Positions 1-9,455 of a stretch of DNA of 64,000 nucleotides are shown one piece after another (position 1 is the stretch's first letter; each line of letters begins with the position of its first letter). This stretch comes from Serratia quinivorans (lineage in GTDB: Bacteria; Pseudomonadota; Gammaproteobacteria; Enterobacterales; Enterobacteriaceae). The stretch spans positions 5,022,001 through 5,086,000 of the forward strand of contig UGYN01000002.1 in assembly GCA_900457075.1 (NCBI GenBank), read 5' to 3'. The position numbers and the translations under genes were made by a program. The notes beneath the pieces are model-generated. The model searched no databases. It was not told the origin of the DNA and saw only the letters and a program-made list of their open reading frames with translations.

Positions 1-775
1 GGTTGTAGTCACTCAGGTGCGAAGGCACTACGTTCTGCATCGCGCTGAACATGGTTTCCAGCCGGCCCGGATAACGTTTATCCCAGTCGCGCAGCATGTC
101 GCCAATCACCTGGCGTTGCAGGTTGGGCTGCGAGCCGCACAGGTTGCACGGGATAATCGGGAAGCCTTTGGCGACCGAGAACCGCTCGATGTCTTTTTCA
201 CGGCAGTAAGCCAGCGGGCGAATGACCACGTGTTTGCCATCGTCGCTCATCAGCTTGGGTGGCATGCCTTTCAGCTTGCCGCCGTAGAACATGTTGAGGA
301 ACAGCGTCTGCAGAATATCGTCGCGGTGGTGGCCAAGGGCAATTTTGGTGGCCCCCAGCTCGGTAGCGGTGCGGTAAAGAATGCCGCGGCGCAGGCGTGA
401 ACACAGTGAGCAGGTGGTTTTGCCCTCAGGGATCTTGTCCTTGACGATGCTGTAGGTGTTTTCCTCAACAATCTGGTATTCCACCCCCAGGCTTTCCAGA
501 TAGGCCGGCAGAATATGCTCGGGGAAACCGGGTTGTTTCTGATCGAGGTTGACCGCAACCAGTGAGAAATTGACCGGGGCGCTTTGCTGCAGGTTGCGCA
601 AAATCTCCAGCATGGTGTAGCTGTCTTTGCCGCCGGACAGGCAAACCATGATGCGGTCGCCTTCCTCAATCATGTTGAAATCGGCGATCGCCTGACCCAC
701 GTTACGACGCAGGCGCTTTTGCAATTTGTTCAGATTGTACTGCTCTTTTTGACTAACTGTTTGTTGTTCTGACAT
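1..775 (-). CDS. ttcA: tRNA 2-thiocytidine biosynthesis protein TtcA (5' part, runs off the window)
   Basis: Cytoplasmic enzyme that adds sulfur to C2 of cytidine 32 in certain tRNAs, using ATP and an Fe-S cluster. Reading down from the ATG at 775 the frame is open to the window edge, about 258 residues of a family near 310. It carries the PP-loop SGGKDS (about residues 50-55) and two CxxC pairs, CSLC and CNLC, which are the cluster and sulfur-transfer cysteines of TtcA. The start is fixed by the N-terminus [20 protein letters not shown], a typical TtcA opening. The C-terminus lies outside. In E. coli the Rac prophage sits next to ttcA; here the neighbour is umuC. Identification is secure. 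Confidence 0.95.
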   Translation of the reverse strand, partial: MSEQQTVSQKEQYNLNKLQKRLRRNVGQAIADFNMIEEGDRIMVCLSGGKDSYTMLEILRNLQQSAPVNFSLVAVNLDQKQPGFPEHILPAYLESLGVEYQIVEENTYSIVKDKIPEGKTTCSLCSRLRRGILYRTATELGATKIALGHHRDDILQTLFLNMFYGGKLKGMPPKLMSDDGKHVVIRPLAYCREKDIERFSVAKGFPIIPCNLCGSQPNLQRQVIGDMLRDWDKRYPGRLETMFSAMQNVVPSHLSDYN

Positions 776-902
776 TTAAATCGTGCTCGTTCTCAATTGG
801 GGGCACTATGGGCATAAAGTTTTAGGCAGCGAGTTTAGCATTCTATGGGCTGCTTGGGTATTTCATCCATCCGCTCCGGATAGCAAATGCGGTTTGCTTG
901 CC

Positions 903-2171
903 TCAGTACACACGGGCACGCGGCAAATCTGCCACCCGCGTGGTGTAAGCGGGAGACAGAAACTCACGTTTCATCGACCATGTCTGTTGGTTTCCTTGCC
1001 CGGCAAACCAGATCCCGGCATGCCCGGACTGATTGATTTTATCCAACGCGGCCATTAAGCGTGCGCTGTTAGGCCGTGGCTGATACTCATCGAACAGGTC
1101 CAACTGAGCGACGCCTTGCGAGTAAAAGTCTTGTAGCATAACGCCGGCTTTTAGATAGCGGTAGCCGGGCTGCCATATCTTATCAAGGCATCGAATCGCA
1201 GCGGCGATGATGTCGCGCGTATCTTGCGTCGGCGTATTGAGCCTGATGCTCGCGGTGTTGCCGTAATACTTTTCATTGGCCGAGAAGGGGCTGGTTTTAA
1301 CCCATGCATTGATATTCCGGCAATACTGGTGTTCTGCACGCAGTTTTTCTGCCGCGCGGGAAGCGTGCATGCAGATCGCCTGATGCATATCCTGGTATTC
1401 AGTGACGCGTTCGCCAAATGATCTGCTGCAAATGATTTGCTGTTTGGTGGGGGCAAACTCCTCAAGTGACAAACAGGGTTCACCACGCAGTTCACGCACC
1501 GTGCGTTCAACCACCACGCTGAAATGCTTGCGGATCATCGTGGTGCTTGCATCCGCCAGCTGCAGTGCGCTTTCGATCCCCATATTTTGCAATTCTTTGG
1601 TTATGCGCCGCCCGATGCCCCAGACTTCTGCTACCGGTACTTTATCCATTAGTTTTCGCTGCCGCTCCTGGTTGGAAAGGTCAACCACGCCTTGGGTCTG
1701 ACTCCATTTTTTCGCCGCGTAGTTCGCCAACTTTGCCAGCGTCTTGGTCTGGGCAATACCGACGCCGACGGTGAGGCCGGTGCATCGCAAAACGCGGGCG
1801 CGAACCTGGTGCCCAAAGGTGGCCAAATCGACACAATTTTGTACCCCGGCAAGCTCCAGGAAGCTTTCGTCGATAGAGTACATTTCGGTCCGCGGTGCCA
1901 TTTCTTCGAGCACGGCCATCACTCGCATCGACATATCGGCGTACAGCTCGTAGTTGCTGCTGAATGCGATACCCCCGGCACGCTCAAAATCATGCTTTAT
2001 CTTGAAATAGGGCGCGCCTGTTTTCAGGCCCAGGGCCTTTGCCTCTTTGCTCTGTGCCACCACACAGCCGTCGTTGTTCGACAGAACAACAATCGGGCGA
2101 CCACGCAGATCCGGACGCCACAGCGTTTCACAACTTGCATAGAAGTTGTTTACATCGGCCAGGGCGTACAT
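903..2171 (-). CDS. umuC: DNA polymerase V catalytic subunit UmuC (Y family)
   Basis: Error-prone translesion polymerase subunit that works with two cleaved UmuD' subunits and RecA in SOS mutagenesis. The 422-residue protein has the usual UmuC length. The N-terminus has the Y-family metal-binding motif ([13 protein letters not shown]) and the palm motif SIDESFLEL with catalytic Asp-Glu near residue 100. A helix-hairpin-helix region (EVWGIGRRI) and a UmuC C-terminal domain follow. Its start codon shares one base with the umuD stop, so the two form a coupled operon under the LexA box upstream of umuD. The gene appears intact and functional. Confidence 0.95.
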   Translation of the reverse strand: MYALADVNNFYASCETLWRPDLRGRPIVVLSNNDGCVVAQSKEAKALGLKTGAPYFKIKHDFERAGGIAFSSNYELYADMSMRVMAVLEEMAPRTEMYSIDESFLELAGVQNCVDLATFGHQVRARVLRCTGLTVGVGIAQTKTLAKLANYAAKKWSQTQGVVDLSNQERQRKLMDKVPVAEVWGIGRRITKELQNMGIESALQLADASTTMIRKHFSVVVERTVRELRGEPCLSLEEFAPTKQQIICSRSFGERVTEYQDMHQAICMHASRAAEKLRAEHQYCRNINAWVKTSPFSANEKYYGNTASIRLNTPTQDTRDIIAAAIRCLDKIWQPGYRYLKAGVMLQDFYSQGVAQLDLFDEYQPRPNSARLMAALDKINQSGHAGIWFAGQGNQQTWSMKREFLSPAYTTRVADLPRARVY

Positions 2172-2593
2172 TATTTCAGCCTGGTGATGGTTGAAACCAC
2201 CACGCCGACAATGTCCAGTTCCGCACCATCATCCGGGAGCGGTATCGGCCTGAATGTCGGGTTCATCGGCTCAAGCTGTTTGACTGGGTGCAGGCACAGG
2301 CGCTTAACCGTGAACTCGCCTGCGATGCTGGCGATCACGATATCGCCGTGACAGGCACCAATACTGCGATCGACCACCAGCATGGATCCGTCGGTGATCC
2401 CGGCTTCGATCATGCTTTCTCCTGAAGCGATCAGAAAGTAAGTCGCCGAAGGGTGGCTAATGCAGTACTCGTTGAGGTCGATCCTCGCGTGTATATAGTC
2501 TTGCGCGGGGCTGGGAAAGCCCGCCGGGACGTTATCGGCGTAAAGCGGAATGAACTGTTTCTCTGGGGTTGGCGTGGGGAAAAAGTGTTTCAT
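2171..2593 (-). CDS. umuD: DNA polymerase V subunit UmuD (self-cleaving)
   Basis: Regulatory subunit of polymerase V; RecA-stimulated self-cleavage yields UmuD'. The 140-residue protein has the LexA/UmuD S24 peptidase fold with nucleophile Ser60 (in SGESM) and general base Lys97 (in EFTVKRL), the same positions as in E. coli UmuD. The cleavage site is Ala24-Gly25 (PAGFPSP), whereas E. coli UmuD has Cys-Gly; Ala-Gly is the bond found in LexA. It is the first gene of the umuDC operon, with a 20-bp LexA operator about 15 bases upstream of the start. No frameshift is seen. Confidence 0.95.
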   Translation of the reverse strand: MKHFFPTPTPEKQFIPLYADNVPAGFPSPAQDYIHARIDLNEYCISHPSATYFLIASGESMIEAGITDGSMLVVDRSIGACHGDIVIASIAGEFTVKRLCLHPVKQLEPMNPTFRPIPLPDDGAELDIVGVVVSTITRLK

Positions 2594-2608
2594 GGTGCAT
2601 TTCTCTGT

Positions 2609-2628
2609 ACTGTTTTTATATACAGTAT
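2609..2628 (-). promoter_or_regulatory. LexA (SOS) operator of umuDC
   Basis: The core CTG-N10-CAG occupies 2611-2626, with flanking TA on each side making a near-palindrome. The interior is AT-rich (TTTTTATATA), matching the E. coli LexA consensus. It lies immediately upstream of the umuD start on the minus strand, the expected place for repression of umuDC until DNA damage. Confidence 0.93.
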
Positions 2629-2852
2629 AAGCGAGTTTTAGCCATTACAACCATAAAGAAAGTCAGGGGCGAGAGGATCCGCAGCTATCCCCTTGTTGGG
2701 CAAGATGATCCTCTCGGAAAATTTTTAGGGTGTGGCTTGCAGGGCCGAATGTAGCGGTGTTTTTACGCCTGGAAACGTTTTTTATCAGCCGGGAAAGGCG
2801 AGCTACGTGCGGGGGGCGGTGAAAGAGGCACAGCGGCAAAGCTGGCTGGAAG

Positions 2853-2877
2853 CGGGGCGCGAACCGGTCGCGCCCCG
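2853..2877 (-). terminator. GC-rich hairpin after nifJ (no U tract)
   Basis: A perfect 9-bp inverted repeat (CGGGGCGCG / CGCGCCCCG, 7-base loop) lies six bases past the nifJ stop codon. It lacks a T run on the minus strand, so it could be a 3'-end stabiliser or a Rho-assisted stop rather than a classical intrinsic terminator. The rest of 2,630-2,882, between umuD and nifJ, shows no gene. Confidence 0.5.
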
Positions 2878-2882
2878 ATGAT

Positions 2883-5800
2883 TTACTCGGCGGAGGATTT
2901 TTCCCCTTTGCCGGCCAGCAGGCTGAGGAAGTCGTACTTCTCCTTCAGCTCTTTCTCTGCGGCCTGATACAGCGCGCTGGCGACCTCCGGTTGCTGCGAG
3001 TTCAGGCGGCGGAAGCGCTGTTCTTTCAGCAGCGTTTCGGTCAGGTTGCTGTTTGGCGGCCGGGAGTCCAGCGCCAGCGCAGCTTTGCCCTCATCGGCAC
3101 GGCGTGGATCGAAGCGGTACAGCGGCCAGAAACCGGTGGCGGTCAACTGTTTCATCTGGTCGTGACTGAGCGCCAGATCGTAACCGTGCTCTTCGCAGGG
3201 GCTGTAGGCGATAATCAGTGATGGGCCCGGATAGGCCTCGGCCTCCTGAATCGCTTTCACCGTCTGGTTGAGCTGCGCACCCAGCGAGATTTGCGCCACA
3301 TACACATGGCCATACATCATCATGCTGACGCCCAGATCCTTACGTGCCTTGCGCTTGCCGTGCTCACCGAACTTGGTGACTGCGCCCAGCGGGGTAGCTT
3401 TCGACTGTTGGCCACCGGTGTTGGAGTAACATTGGGTATCCAGCACCAGTACGTTGACGTTCTCGGTCAGGCTGAGGACGTGATCCAACCCACCGAACCC
3501 GATGTCGTAAGCCCAGCCGTCACCGCCAATCAACCAGATGGACTTATCTACCAGATAATCGGCGTCGGTCGCCAGTTGGCGTGCATCGTTGCCTTCAATT
3601 TTCGTCAACAGGCCGCGCAGTTCAGCAATCTGCTGGCGGCGCGGTTCAGGTGCGATATCCTCCATCTGCAGGGCATTAACCAATTGTGCCGGCAACTGCG
3701 GTGCCAGCGTGTTCAACAGGCGCAATACGCGGCTGCGGTGCTGGTCGACAGTCAGGCGGAAGCCCAGACCGAATTCGGCGTTGTCCTCAAACAGCGAGTT
3801 GGCCCAGGCCGGGCCGCGCCCTTCGGCATTGGTGGTGTAAGGCGTGGTGGGCAGGTTGCCGCCGTAAATGGATGAGCAGCCGGTGGCATTGGCAATCAGC
3901 AGCCGGTCGCCATAAAGCTGGGTCAACAGTTTGATATACGGCGTTTCGCCGCAGCCGGAACAGGCGCCGGAGTATTCGAACAGCGGCGAAATCAGCTGCG
4001 AGGTGCGAATATCGATCCGCTCGATCTGCGCCGGGTCGATCTCCGGCAGTTGCAGGAAGAAGTCGTAGTGTTCTTTTTCCACGGCCAGATGCTCCAGCCG
4101 TGGCGCCATGTTGATGGCCTTGATGTCAGGATCCTGGCGGTCTTTCGCCGGGCACACCTCAACGCACAGGTTGCAGCCGGTACAGTCTTCCGGCGCCACC
4201 TGCAGCACATATTTCTGACCGCGCATATCTCGCGCTTTTACATCCAGCGATTGCAGCGAGGCAGGGGCATTCTCCATGGCCTCCGGCTGAACCACTTTGG
4301 CGCGAATGGCGGAATGCGGGCAGGCGGCAACGCAGTGGTTGCACTGGGTGCACAGATCCGGCTGCCAGATAGGGATCGCCTCGGCGATATTACGTTTTTC
4401 CCACTGGGTGGTGCCCACTGGCCAGGTGCCGTCCGGCGGGAAGGCGGACACTGGCAGCGCATCGCCCAGCCCGGCCAGCATCGCGGCGGTGACGGTTTTG
4501 ACAAAGTCAGGCGCGGCGTCGGAAACCACCGGCGGTCGCATTGGGCTGCTGTCGTTAACCGGCTGCAGCGGGATCTCAATCAGTGCATCGAGCGTAGCGG
4601 CCAGCGCCTGCCAGTTGCGTTCAACAATATCCTGGCCTTTGCTGCTGTAGCTGCGGGCAATGGCGTCGCGCAATTGCTGCAGTGCCACATCGCCCGGCAG
4701 GATCTGGGTCAGGTGGAAAAACGCCATCTGCATCACGGTATTGATACGCGCGCCAAGTCGGCATTCCCGCGCCAGTTTGGCGGCATTGATGATGTAAAAT
4801 CGCGCCTGACGCTGTTGCAGCACCGCCTGCACTTCCTGCGGCAGCCGCGACCAGACTTCTTCCGCACCGTACGGGGTATTGAGCAGGAAAATGCCGCCGG
4901 GTTTCAGGCGCTCTGCCATCTGGTAGGTATCGATAAACTGCAATTGGTGACAGCCGACAAAGTCAGCGCGACTGACCAGATAGGCCGAGTTAATCGGCTG
5001 CTCACTGACGCGCAGATGCGACACCGTCAGGCCACCGGCCTTTTTCGAATCGTAGACAAAATAGCCTTGGGCATAGAGCGGCGTGCTGTTGCCGATGATT
5101 TTGATGTTGTTTTTGGTGGCGGAAACCGACCCGTCGCTACCCAGGCCGTAGAATAACGCCTCCAGTGAGGCACGCTGTGGCAGGGTTTCTTCACTGAGCG
5201 GCAGGGAAAGGCCAGTCACATCGTCAAAAATACCGACGGTAAAACGTGGGCGCGGTTTGTCCAGCGTCAGTTCTTTAAATACCGCCAACGCGCAGTCCGG
5301 CCCGAACTCTTTCGAGGACAATCCATAACGGCCACCGATCACCATCGGCATGTTGGCGCGTTCACCCCGGCTGAAGGCTTCGGCCAGCGCGGTCATCACG
5401 TCCAGATACAGCGGTTCCGCCAGCGCGCCTGGCTCCTTGGTGCGATCCAGTACGGCGATTTTCGTTGCGCTTGCCGGCAGCACGCTGAGCAGGTGTTGCG
5501 CGGAAAAGGGGCGGAACAGTCGGACTTTCAGCACGCCGACTTTTTCGCCGCGAGTCAGCAGGGCGTCGATCGCTTCTTCACAGGTACCGATAGCGGACCC
5601 CATCAGGATCACGACGCGTTCGGCCTGTGGATGACCGTAATATTCAAAAGGCTGATAGGCCCGGCCGGTGATCTGGGCAAACTTGTCCATCGCATCAATC
5701 ACGTGCTGACTGGCCGCGTTATACCAGGGATTGGTGGCCTCACGGGACTGGAAATAGGTATCCGGGTTGGCGGAGGTACCGCGCACCACGGGATGGTCCG

Positions 5801-6416
5801 GTGACAGCGCGCGGCTGCGGTGCGCATCAATCGCTTCCTGCGGCAGCATCTGGCGCAGGGCATCGTCGCTCAGCGGGACGATCTTGTTGATTTCATGCGA
5901 GGTACGGAAACCATCAAAAAAGTGAATAAACGGCAGGCGACTGTTGAGGCTCGCCGTTTGAGAAATCAACGCAAAGTCCTGCGCCTCCTGCACGTTACTG
6001 GCGCACAGCATGGCGCAGCCGGTCTGGCGTACCGCCATCACGTCGGAATGGTCGCCGAAAATCGACAGTGCGTGCGTAGCGATGGTACGTGCGGCGACGT
6101 GCAGAACAAACGGCGTCAGTTCACCGGCCAGTTTGTACAGCGTCGGGATCATCAACAGCAGGCCCTGCGACGAGGTAAATGAGGTCGACAGTGCGCCGGT
6201 TTGCAATGCACCGTGCACGGTGGCGATCGCACCGCCTTCCGACTGCATTTCCACCACTCGCGGTACGTCGCCCCAGATATTCTGACGGCCGTCGCCGGAC
6301 CAGGCATCGGCCTGTTCCGCCATGGTCGAACTGGGTGTAATCGGGTAGATGGCAATCACTTCGCTGGCGCGATAGGCCACGGAAGCGACTGCGTTATTAC
6401 CATCTGTAGTAATCAT
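2883..6416 (-). CDS. nifJ: Pyruvate:flavodoxin (ferredoxin) oxidoreductase, YdbK/NifJ type
   Basis: Single-chain enzyme that oxidises pyruvate to acetyl-CoA and CO2 and reduces flavodoxin or ferredoxin. The 1177-residue length fits the homodimeric family. The N-terminus is the pyrimidine-binding domain (YPITPSSTMAEQAD), followed by the CoA-binding and gamma domains. A two-cluster ferredoxin insert carries CTQCNHCVAACP and CTGCNLCVEVCP. The C-terminal thiamine-diphosphate domain has GDGWAYDIGFGGLDH and the NTGGQQSKATP stretch. Cys in SGACSGCGE and a later QCYSN complete the proximal-cluster ligands. Position between ttcA and ydbJ-hslJ-ldhA matches E. coli ydbK. Possible roles are anaerobic or oxidative-stress electron supply. 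Confidence 0.95.
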   Translation of the reverse strand: MITTDGNNAVASVAYRASEVIAIYPITPSSTMAEQADAWSGDGRQNIWGDVPRVVEMQSEGGAIATVHGALQTGALSTSFTSSQGLLLMIPTLYKLAGELTPFVLHVAARTIATHALSIFGDHSDVMAVRQTGCAMLCASNVQEAQDFALISQTASLNSRLPFIHFFDGFRTSHEINKIVPLSDDALRQMLPQEAIDAHRSRALSPDHPVVRGTSANPDTYFQSREATNPWYNAASQHVIDAMDKFAQITGRAYQPFEYYGHPQAERVVILMGSAIGTCEEAIDALLTRGEKVGVLKVRLFRPFSAQHLLSVLPASATKIAVLDRTKEPGALAEPLYLDVMTALAEAFSRGERANMPMVIGGRYGLSSKEFGPDCALAVFKELTLDKPRPRFTVGIFDDVTGLSLPLSEETLPQRASLEALFYGLGSDGSVSATKNNIKIIGNSTPLYAQGYFVYDSKKAGGLTVSHLRVSEQPINSAYLVSRADFVGCHQLQFIDTYQMAERLKPGGIFLLNTPYGAEEVWSRLPQEVQAVLQQRQARFYIINAAKLARECRLGARINTVMQMAFFHLTQILPGDVALQQLRDAIARSYSSKGQDIVERNWQALAATLDALIEIPLQPVNDSSPMRPPVVSDAAPDFVKTVTAAMLAGLGDALPVSAFPPDGTWPVGTTQWEKRNIAEAIPIWQPDLCTQCNHCVAACPHSAIRAKVVQPEAMENAPASLQSLDVKARDMRGQKYVLQVAPEDCTGCNLCVEVCPAKDRQDPDIKAINMAPRLEHLAVEKEHYDFFLQLPEIDPAQIERIDIRTSQLISPLFEYSGACSGCGETPYIKLLTQLYGDRLLIANATGCSSIYGGNLPTTPYTTNAEGRGPAWANSLFEDNAEFGLGFRLTVDQHRSRVLRLLNTLAPQLPAQLVNALQMEDIAPEPRRQQIAELRGLLTKIEGNDARQLATDADYLVDKSIWLIGGDGWAYDIGFGGLDHVLSLTENVNVLVLDTQCYSNTGGQQSKATPLGAVTKFGEHGKRKARKDLGVSMMMYGHVYVAQISLGAQLNQTVKAIQEAEAYPGPSLIIAYSPCEEHGYDLALSHDQMKQLTATGFWPLYRFDPRRADEGKAALALDSRPPNSNLTETLLKEQRFRRLNSQQPEVASALYQAAEKELKEKYDFLSLLAGKGEKSSAE

Positions 6417-6666
6417 CGACTTTACCTTTCATTGCTCAAAAAGCCGCAAAAGTCGCCTCTTGCAGTAATTAACAAAGTCTAGCAGAGGGATATATTGGCC
6501 CTTTATCGCATTTGTGTGACGGTGGAAAAATCGACCAGAGTTACTGTAAATTGATATTTCCCGCATTAAAATCACGCCGCGAAGACGAATTGTTATGGTT
6601 GTTTAACGACAATTTATTTCCAGCGCGTCATACTGTCGAACAGGTGAACTTACGGAAGAAAAAACG

Positions 6667-6999
6667 ATGAGCGGATTTATGTATTTAGCCATGGCGATTG
6701 TGGCGGAAGTGGTCGCCACTACCATGCTGAAAGCCTCTGAAGGCTTTACCCGCCTGTGGCCATCGCTGGTGGTGGTGGTCGGTTACGCGGTCGCTTTTTG
6801 GGGGCTGTCGATGGTGGTTAAAACCATGCCTCTGGGTATTGTCTACGCTATCTGGTCCGGTATGGGCATTGTTCTGGTGTCCATTGCGGCAGTATTTGTT
6901 TATCAGCAAAAACTGGATTTACCGGCAGTTCTCGGGATGGGGTTAATTATTGCCGGCGTACTGGTGATTAATTTACTGTCGAAAACGGCGGCGCACTAA
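6667..6999 (+). CDS. emrE: Small multidrug resistance transporter (EmrE/SsmE family)
   Basis: Proton-coupled exporter of lipophilic cations, acting as an antiparallel dimer in the inner membrane. The 110-residue protein has four predicted transmembrane helices. The essential Glu14 is present in helix 1 (AIVAEVVATTMLK), and the loop motif YAIWSGMGIV typical of EmrE rather than SugE is seen, with a C-terminal VINLLSK. A plausible ribosome site (ACGGAAG) precedes the ATG. It is transcribed divergently from nifJ. The symbol is by family; Serratia orthologues are also called SsmE. Confidence 0.9.
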   Translation: MSGFMYLAMAIVAEVVATTMLKASEGFTRLWPSLVVVVGYAVAFWGLSMVVKTMPLGIVYAIWSGMGIVLVSIAAVFVYQQKLDLPAVLGMGLIIAGVLVINLLSKTAAH

Positions 7000-7434
7000 T
7001 TGTTATTTTAAGGTGAACATAGCCAGCGTGACATTCAGTGACGCTGGCTGAACGCCTCAGTAATAATAACTGAAAATAATGAATCAGTTATATTCACCCA
7101 GTAACAAAACCAACGCTGTTTTTTTACTATTGTCTGACAATTCCCAGCCCGTCTATTGCTCCCAATCTGCTCCTTCAAACCTGTTATCGCACGTGTCGCC
7201 CAGACCACACGCTGGCTGCTCCATGAGCTGCGTGAAAGCCGCGGTGACGACAAGAATGATCGCAACGTTCAAATAAACGCCAAATAATTGCAGGAATATA
7301 TTTTCATTATTTATATATCAGGCTAGATTAAATAGGTTTGCATCAAAGATAACGAAACGTGTCCGCATAAAGTGACGCGAGTTATCGGCAATGGCGATTT
7401 TACACAGCTTAGTTCCGGGTTCAGGAGTGGGATA
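7000..7434. other. Intergenic stretch without a clear gene
   Basis: Between the EmrE-like gene and ydbJ no convincing gene was found. One plus-strand frame at about 7,167-7,287 reads like protein (it contains ARVAQTTRWLLHELRESRG and ends at a stop) but has no ATG or ribosome site and no product I recognise. It may be a gene remnant. The 3' part (7,290-7,430) is AT-rich and presumably holds the ydbJ promoter. Confidence 0.35.
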
Positions 7435-7695
7435 ATGACAACATCAAAATGGTTGCTGGCCGGTGCCGTATTGCTTTTGGCCGCATGCAGCAGCAAAAAT
7501 GAAGAGCCAGTACAGCAGGGCAACAGTGCCAGAATCAATACCTTACAGACCAGCGCGAACTGCGCCAGCGTGGGCGGTACCACTACCGTGACGCACAATT
7601 TAAACGGCGAGGCGGTAAGAATGTGCCAGATGCCGAATGGTAAGCAATGCGAAGAATGGACGCTGGGTCAGGGAGCCTGTTCAACCGCCGGTTAA
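7435..7695 (+). CDS. ydbJ: DUF333 hemolysin-type small lipoprotein YdbJ
   Basis: An 86-residue predicted outer-membrane lipoprotein of unknown biochemical role. The start at 7435 is preceded by AGGAG eight bases upstream and gives a signal peptide with lipobox LLAACSS (Cys at about residue 19). The mature part has the DUF333 pattern NCASVGGT...NGEAVRMCQMPNGKQCEEW with paired cysteines. The position next to hslJ and ldhA matches E. coli ydbJ. An upstream in-frame start at 7372 would add 21 residues before the signal peptide and is unlikely. Confidence 0.88.
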   Translation: MTTSKWLLAGAVLLLAACSSKNEEPVQQGNSARINTLQTSANCASVGGTTTVTHNLNGEAVRMCQMPNGKQCEEWTLGQGACSTAG

Positions 7696-7706
7696 ACCGG
7701 AAAGAA

Positions 7707-7729
7707 CACCAGGCCACCTGGGCCTGGTG
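7707..7729. terminator. Hairpin between convergent ydbJ and hslJ
   Basis: A 9-bp perfect stem (CACCAGGCC / GGCCTGGTG) with a 5-base loop lies between the stops of the convergent genes ydbJ and hslJ. There is no strong T run on either strand, so its termination strength is uncertain. Confidence 0.55.
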
Positions 7730-7737
7730 AACAGGGA

Positions 7738-8166
7738 TTACTGCACCCAGTCTCGCTGGGTATAGACCAGGACGTGGCCGCTGCCGCTCAGTGTCAATTT
7801 CTGAGCGCTGAGGGTGACTTTTGCCCCTTTGCCCAGCACGTCGCCAATCAACCAATCCCACTGGTTGAGTTGCGGGTCTGAGCAGGCCATGCGGGTTGAA
7901 GCCAGCCCAGGCACCGTCAACACGCCGTCTTGCAATTGGCCGCCACCAAAGAAGTGGTTACACATGGCGCCGGAAACGTGCATTTTCTCACCGAACTCAA
8001 GATTGGGTCCGTTGCCGGGGCGTGACTTTACTGCCACGCCATCGACGCTTTGCAGCGCAAAATTGTGATGCAACAGATCGCTTTCTGTCACCGTTTTACC
8101 GTTCTGGCTCATACCACACCCCGCTAACAGCAGCGCCGTTAACGCCACTGAGATGGACTTTTTCAT
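7738..8166 (-). CDS. hslJ: Heat-shock lipoprotein HslJ (META domain)
   Basis: A 142-residue envelope lipoprotein; in E. coli HslJ is heat-inducible and affects novobiocin resistance. A signal peptide with lipobox LLLAGCG places the lipidated Cys at about residue 17. The rest is one META/HslJ domain with SGAMCNHFFGG and the conserved STRMACSDP motif. It lies just downstream of ldhA in the same direction, as in E. coli. Function in lipid or protein quality control is not shown by sequence. Confidence 0.92.
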   Translation of the reverse strand: MKKSISVALTALLLAGCGMSQNGKTVTESDLLHHNFALQSVDGVAVKSRPGNGPNLEFGEKMHVSGAMCNHFFGGGQLQDGVLTVPGLASTRMACSDPQLNQWDWLIGDVLGKGAKVTLSAQKLTLSGSGHVLVYTQRDWVQ

Positions 8167-8187
8167 CGACTTTCCTTGTTAAAAATA

Positions 8188-9180
8188 TCAGGCATTGAGC
8201 TGATTCGGGCAGTTCTCGCCCTGTTCCAATTGGTGAATGTTTTTCAGCGTGGTTTCCGAGATGCTGGTCAGCGCCTCTTCGGTCAGGAAAGCCTGATGGC
8301 CGGTAAACAGCACGTTGTGGCAGGCTGACAGGCGGCGGAAAATATCGTCCTGGATCACGTCATTGGATTTGTCTTCAAAGAACAGATCGCGTTCATTCTC
8401 ATACACATCCATTCCGAGTGCGCCGATTTTCTGCTGCTTCAGGGCATCAATCGCCGCCGAGGAGTCAATCAGTGCGCCACGGCTGGTGTTGATAATCATC
8501 ACGCCGTTTTTCATCAGGCTGAAAGCATCACTGTCCAGCAGATGGTGGTTTTCCGGCGTCAACGGGCAGTGCAGGGTGATCACGTCGGACTGTGCGTACA
8601 GCGTTTTCAGATCGACATATTCGGCACCCATCTCCAGCGCTTGTTCGCTTGGGTAGGGGTCATACGCCAATAGCTTCATGCCAAACCCTTTCAGGATCCG
8701 CATGGTGGCGATGCCAATTTTACCGGTGCCAATCACCCCGGCGGTGCGGTTATGCATATTGAAGCCAATCAACCCCTCGAGCGAGAAGTTGGCATCGCGG
8801 GTACGCTGATAAGCGCGATGAATACGACGATTCAGGCACATCATCATACCCACGGCGTGTTCAGCGACCGCTTCCGGCGAATAGGCCGGGACGCGTACCA
8901 CTTTGATGCCCAATTCTTTGGCGGCGTCCAGATCCACGTTATTGAAACCGGCGCAGCGCAGGGCCAGGATTTCCACCCCCAGCGCCGCCAGTTCTTCAAG
9001 GACTTCACGGCTGCCGTCGTCGTTAACGAAGATACAGATGGCTTTGCAACCGGCGGCGTTTTTGGCGGTTCTTTTACTGAGCAGGAAATCGAAAAACTCC
9101 AGCTCGTAGCCAAACTGCTGATTCACCAGTTCGAGATATTTACGGTCATACTGTTTAGTGCTGTATATCGCCATTTTCAT
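8188..9180 (-). CDS. ldhA: Fermentative D-lactate dehydrogenase
   Basis: Cytoplasmic NADH-dependent enzyme reducing pyruvate to D-lactate under fermentation. The 330 residues match the family. The Rossmann motif GVIGTGKIG is at about 151-159. The D-2-hydroxyacid dehydrogenase catalytic residues are visible: Arg in INTSRGALID, Glu in VYENERDLF and His in TGHQAFLT. It begins MKMAIYSTKQYDRKYLE, close to E. coli LdhA. hslJ follows 21 bases downstream, so co-transcription is possible. Confidence 0.96.
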   Translation of the reverse strand: MKMAIYSTKQYDRKYLELVNQQFGYELEFFDFLLSKRTAKNAAGCKAICIFVNDDGSREVLEELAALGVEILALRCAGFNNVDLDAAKELGIKVVRVPAYSPEAVAEHAVGMMMCLNRRIHRAYQRTRDANFSLEGLIGFNMHNRTAGVIGTGKIGIATMRILKGFGMKLLAYDPYPSEQALEMGAEYVDLKTLYAQSDVITLHCPLTPENHHLLDSDAFSLMKNGVMIINTSRGALIDSSAAIDALKQQKIGALGMDVYENERDLFFEDKSNDVIQDDIFRRLSACHNVLFTGHQAFLTEEALTSISETTLKNIHQLEQGENCPNQLNA

Positions 9181-9394
9181 CGTGGTTTCTCCAGCGTCAT
9201 TTTTGTGATCAATTTAACAGATTTTAGTAAATTCTACAATTGGTTAGCCGGCTTCGGTAACGTTAAAAAGGGGTGACGACCATCGCCTGGGGCGGTATCA
9301 ATTAAGGGTAGCTGGCGACGCTGGAGTATGGCGGATATTCGTGGTGGGTGGATTGGCAAGGCGATGTGCGGCGCAAGGCTCTTTCGGCCTGAGC

Positions 9395-9455
9395 AAAAAA
9401 AATCCCCACGGGGGGTGGGGAATGGCTTCTCAGTATAGTTAGCTAGCAGCTGACT
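9395..9455 (-). ncRNA. Candidate small RNA upstream of ydbH (orphan minus-strand terminator)
   Basis: A strong intrinsic terminator reads on the minus strand: stem TCCCCAC / GTGGGGA (9403-9421), then eight T (9395-9402 on the complement). No minus-strand gene lies upstream of it; the next gene, ydbH, is on the plus strand. A possible promoter is -35 TTGATC (complement of 9485-9490), a 17-base spacer and a weak -10 CATTCT (complement of 9462-9467), giving a transcript of about 60 nt. I could not match it to a known enterobacterial sRNA from memory. The 5' end is the least certain part. Confidence 0.45.
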
